A DNA stretch of 32,901 bases, from NCBI RefSeq assembly GCF_022712095.1, contig NZ_JALAHD010000234.1:1-32901 (forward strand), in the 5' to 3' direction. Position 1 is the first letter of the stretch, and each line of letters opens with the position of its first letter. Of this stretch, positions 30,365-32,901 are shown one piece after another. The notes below the pieces were generated by a model. The model had not been told where the DNA came from and ran no database searches. It was given only the letters and a program-made list of their open reading frames with translations. The position numbers and the translations under genes were made by a program. The DNA is from Chryseobacterium sp. GTDB lineage: Bacteria; Bacteroidota; Bacteroidia; Flavobacteriales; Weeksellaceae.

Positions 30365-32875
30365 ATGAAAAAGGCTATTTTATCTATTGCCATACTCGGA
30401 ATGATATTTTCCGGAAATGTATGGGCACAAACGGATACCTCAGGAAGAGAAAAAATATACAGGGCAACCCATACCAAAGTAACGGAGCTTAAACATACCA
30501 AGCTTAAAGTTAATTTTGATTATGGAAAAGAGCAGATGAACGGAGAAGAATGGTTAACAGCATCTCCTTATTTCTATCCTACCAATGAGCTGACTCTTGA
30601 TGCTAAAGGAATGCTTATCCATGAAGTAGCTTTAGATAATAATGGTAAAACTTCTCCTTTAAAATATGATTATAAGGATGATGTTTTAAAAATTACTTTG
30701 GACAAAACATATCAGAGAAACCAGGATTATACGGTTTATATTAAATATACTTCCCGTCCGAATGAGGTAAAACAGGAAGGAAGTGCAGCAATTAATGATG
30801 CCAGAGGTTTATACTTCATTAATGCACAGGGGAAAGATCCTGATAAGCCGACTCAGATCTGGACTCAGGGAGAAACAGAATCTTCTTCAGCATGGTTCCC
30901 GACTATTGACAAACCTAATCAGAAAACTACCCAGGAAATCTATATGACGGTTCCTGATAAATATGTGACGCTTTCCAATGGAGTTTTAAAAGAATCTAAA
31001 AAAGAATCCGGCGGATTGAGAACAGATCACTGGGTAATGGATAAGAGACATTCTCCATATCTTTTCTTTATGGGAGTGGGAGAATATGCTATCGTAAAAG
31101 ATAAATGGAAAAATGTTCCGGTTGATTATTATATCGAAAAGGAATATGAGCCATATGCCAAGCAGATCTATGGAAACACTCCTGAAATGATCGATTTCTT
31201 TTCCAAAAAACTGGGGTATGATTATCCATGGGTAAAATATGCACAGATTTCAGGAAGAGATTATGTAAGCGGAGCTATGGAAAATACTACGGCAACTCTA
31301 CATGGAAGCGCTGTTCTTCAAAAGCCCGGACAATTGATCGATGAAAATAAATGGGAAGATGTTATAGCTCACGAACTTTTCCACCATTGGTTTGGAGACC
31401 TGGTAACGGCGGAAAGCTGGAGCAATCTTACCGTGAATGAATCTTTTGCCAATTATTCCGAATATCTTTGGAATGAACATAAATACGGAAAAGATCAGGC
31501 TGACTATCATTTAATGTCAGATGTTAATATGTATATTCACAATCCAGGAGATTTTAATAAAGACCTTGTAAGATTTGATTATAAATCCCGTGAAGATGTT
31601 TTCGACCTTGTAACTTACCAGAAAGGAGGAGGAATTCTTCATATGTTAAGGAATTACCTGGGAGATGATGCGTTCTTTGCAGGAATGAATGATTATCTTA
31701 AAACTAATGAGTATCAAAATGCTGAGGCACACCAATTGAGACTTTCATTTGAAAAAGTATCAGGGAAAGATCTGAACTGGTTCTTTAATCAATGGTATTA
31801 TGGAAGCGGAAATCCGAAAATTAATTATACCTATACCTTTGAGCCCGTTAAAAAACAGGTTGCAGTAACGGTTAACCAAAGTCAGGAGCTTCCTTTTCAA
31901 TTTCCACTGGCTATTGATGTATATGATAACGGAAAACCGAAAAGATATAATGTATGGGTAAATGCAACTGCTAAGAATACATTTAACTTTGATACATCCA
32001 AAAACCCGGACCTTGTCAATATCAATGCAGATGGGGTTTTACTGGCTGAAATTACAGACACCAAAACTCCCGAACAATATCTGACACAGTTTACGAATTC
32101 AAAAGAATTCAAAAGCAGATATAATGCTTTGAATGGAATCAAGGACCAGGTAGGAAAAAATGCTTCTGCAACAAAATTGTTGTCTGCTGCATTAAAAGAT
32201 CCATTCTTCAGAGTGAGAATGAAAGCACTGGAATTGATGGATTTATCTAATGGAGACCAGGCAAAAGCCTTAGCTGCTGATGTAGAAAAATTAGCTAACA
32301 ATGATCCTAAAACTTTGGTGCAGGCTTCTGCTATTGCAGCACTGGCTAAAACCAAAGATAAAAAATACCTTCCTATCTTTGAAAAAGGATTGAATGCAGT
32401 TTCCAATTCTGTAAGAGGAAATTCACTGGGAGCTATTTCTATGATTGATCCTTCCAGAATAAGTGCTTTGGCAGATAAAATAGATCTGGAAAATGCTTCT
32501 GAAGATTTACTGACTCAGATGTTGCCTATAGTCGTTAAAAATAAAGTGACTTCCCAAATGGCTAATATTGCACCGATTGCAGCATTTTATCCCTTTGTGA
32601 AATTCCAGGACCCTGAATTAGGTAAATCTGCTGAAGAAGGATTCAACTGGATCATGACTTCTGATAATTTAAAAGCGACGGAAAGCATTACCAAAATACT
32701 AGGAGAGGCTAAAAGTCAGATAGAAGAAAATCCTCAAGCTAAGATGATGATTCACCAGATGCTGAAAGACGGATTGAGTAAGAAAATGGATTTACTGAAA
32801 CAAAATCCTCAAAAAGCAGCAAGTATCAATCCACAGATCGATGCACTAAATAAAGCTATTGAGAGTTATAAATAA
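30365..32875 (+). CDS. M1-family zinc aminopeptidase, exported
   Basis: The protein has 836 residues with a signal peptide (MKKAILSIAILGMIFSGNVWAQ). The N-terminal beta domain covers about 30-245. The thermolysin-like catalytic domain has the exopeptidase motif GAMEN (303-307) and the zinc site HELFHHWFGDLVTAESWSNLTVNE, with His336, Glu337, His340 and Glu359. The GGGILHMLRNYLG segment and an Ig-like domain (FEPVKKQVAVTVNQSQ) follow. Residues 590-836 are helical and HEAT-like (LLSAALKDPFFRVRMKALELM, LVQASAIAALAKTKDKKYL), longer than the ERAP/PepN C-domain of some family members. It removes N-terminal residues from peptides in the periplasm or outside the cell. It is the last gene of the window, and no terminator is seen in the final 26 bp. 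Confidence 0.94.
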   Translation: MKKAILSIAILGMIFSGNVWAQTDTSGREKIYRATHTKVTELKHTKLKVNFDYGKEQMNGEEWLTASPYFYPTNELTLDAKGMLIHEVALDNNGKTSPLKYDYKDDVLKITLDKTYQRNQDYTVYIKYTSRPNEVKQEGSAAINDARGLYFINAQGKDPDKPTQIWTQGETESSSAWFPTIDKPNQKTTQEIYMTVPDKYVTLSNGVLKESKKESGGLRTDHWVMDKRHSPYLFFMGVGEYAIVKDKWKNVPVDYYIEKEYEPYAKQIYGNTPEMIDFFSKKLGYDYPWVKYAQISGRDYVSGAMENTTATLHGSAVLQKPGQLIDENKWEDVIAHELFHHWFGDLVTAESWSNLTVNESFANYSEYLWNEHKYGKDQADYHLMSDVNMYIHNPGDFNKDLVRFDYKSREDVFDLVTYQKGGGILHMLRNYLGDDAFFAGMNDYLKTNEYQNAEAHQLRLSFEKVSGKDLNWFFNQWYYGSGNPKINYTYTFEPVKKQVAVTVNQSQELPFQFPLAIDVYDNGKPKRYNVWVNATAKNTFNFDTSKNPDLVNINADGVLLAEITDTKTPEQYLTQFTNSKEFKSRYNALNGIKDQVGKNASATKLLSAALKDPFFRVRMKALELMDLSNGDQAKALAADVEKLANNDPKTLVQASAIAALAKTKDKKYLPIFEKGLNAVSNSVRGNSLGAISMIDPSRISALADKIDLENASEDLLTQMLPIVVKNKVTSQMANIAPIAAFYPFVKFQDPELGKSAEEGFNWIMTSDNLKATESITKILGEAKSQIEENPQAKMMIHQMLKDGLSKKMDLLKQNPQKAASINPQIDALNKAIESYK

Positions 32876-32901
32876 AAAAAAATTCAGTTATAAAAAAACA
32901 G

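Overview
The window is AT-rich chromosomal DNA from a member of the Bacteroidota, most likely a Flavobacteriia/Weeksellaceae organism of the Chryseobacterium type. The evidence is a secreted protein with a C-terminal type IX secretion (T9SS) sorting domain, a lipoprotein with an acidic surface-export signal just after its cysteine, DUF5522 and DUF4136 genes, a split MacA/MacB/TolC operon with a LytS/LytTR pair, and many promoters with the Bacteroidota -7 element TAnnTTTG with little Shine-Dalgarno signal. I saw no tRNA, rRNA, CRISPR array, IS element or prophage. It reads as ordinary core/accessory chromosome rather than a genomic island.

Layout. 1-1104: end of a small membrane protein, then an unrecognised lipoprotein whose ORF runs through a terminator. 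1034-3692 (minus): a T9SS-exported endonuclease I family nuclease with an FN3 module, then a DUF5522/DUF4136-lipoprotein pair with a 4-base overlap. 3730-7387 (plus): a very small HEXXH protein, a PLP enzyme of the ACC deaminase/D-cysteine desulfhydrase family, a glucosaminidase with LysM repeats, and hemL. 7540-11101 (plus): two paralogous CodA-like amidohydrolases, the first with a Tat-like leader and the second without, separated by an AraC-type regulator. 11193-14902 (minus): a TonB-dependent receptor and a surface lipoprotein, divergent from a PhoB/PhoR-like two-component system (15089-16839). 16973-20179 (plus): a pRiA4b ORF-3 family protein, a GH13 lipoprotein, a GreA C-terminal-domain-like protein and a secreted protein made of 24-residue repeats. 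20183-26814 (minus): tolC-macA-macB(ATPase)-macB(permease)-[33-codon cationic ORF]-lytS-lytTR. 27033-32875 (plus): an SDR dehydrogenase, thyA, a class-C beta-lactamase-fold serine hydrolase, a small unknown protein and an M1 aminopeptidase.

The most interesting structure is regulatory. Both amidohydrolase promoters carry an 11-bp direct repeat (consensus TAAWYYRTACA) at exactly 21-bp spacing. In both, the proximal copy begins exactly 33 bp before an identical TAATTTTG -7 element, so the AraC-type protein encoded between them is the obvious candidate activator. Independently, the efflux operon promoter carries two TCGAYGAACAT repeats, again 21 bp apart, which fits the paired sites of LytTR regulators and suggests autoregulation by the LytTR protein encoded last in that operon. 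Within that operon, 7 bp after the MacB permease, a 33-codon ORF would encode a strongly cationic amphipathic peptide. It is a candidate substrate, signal or regulator of the transporter, but its expression is unproven.
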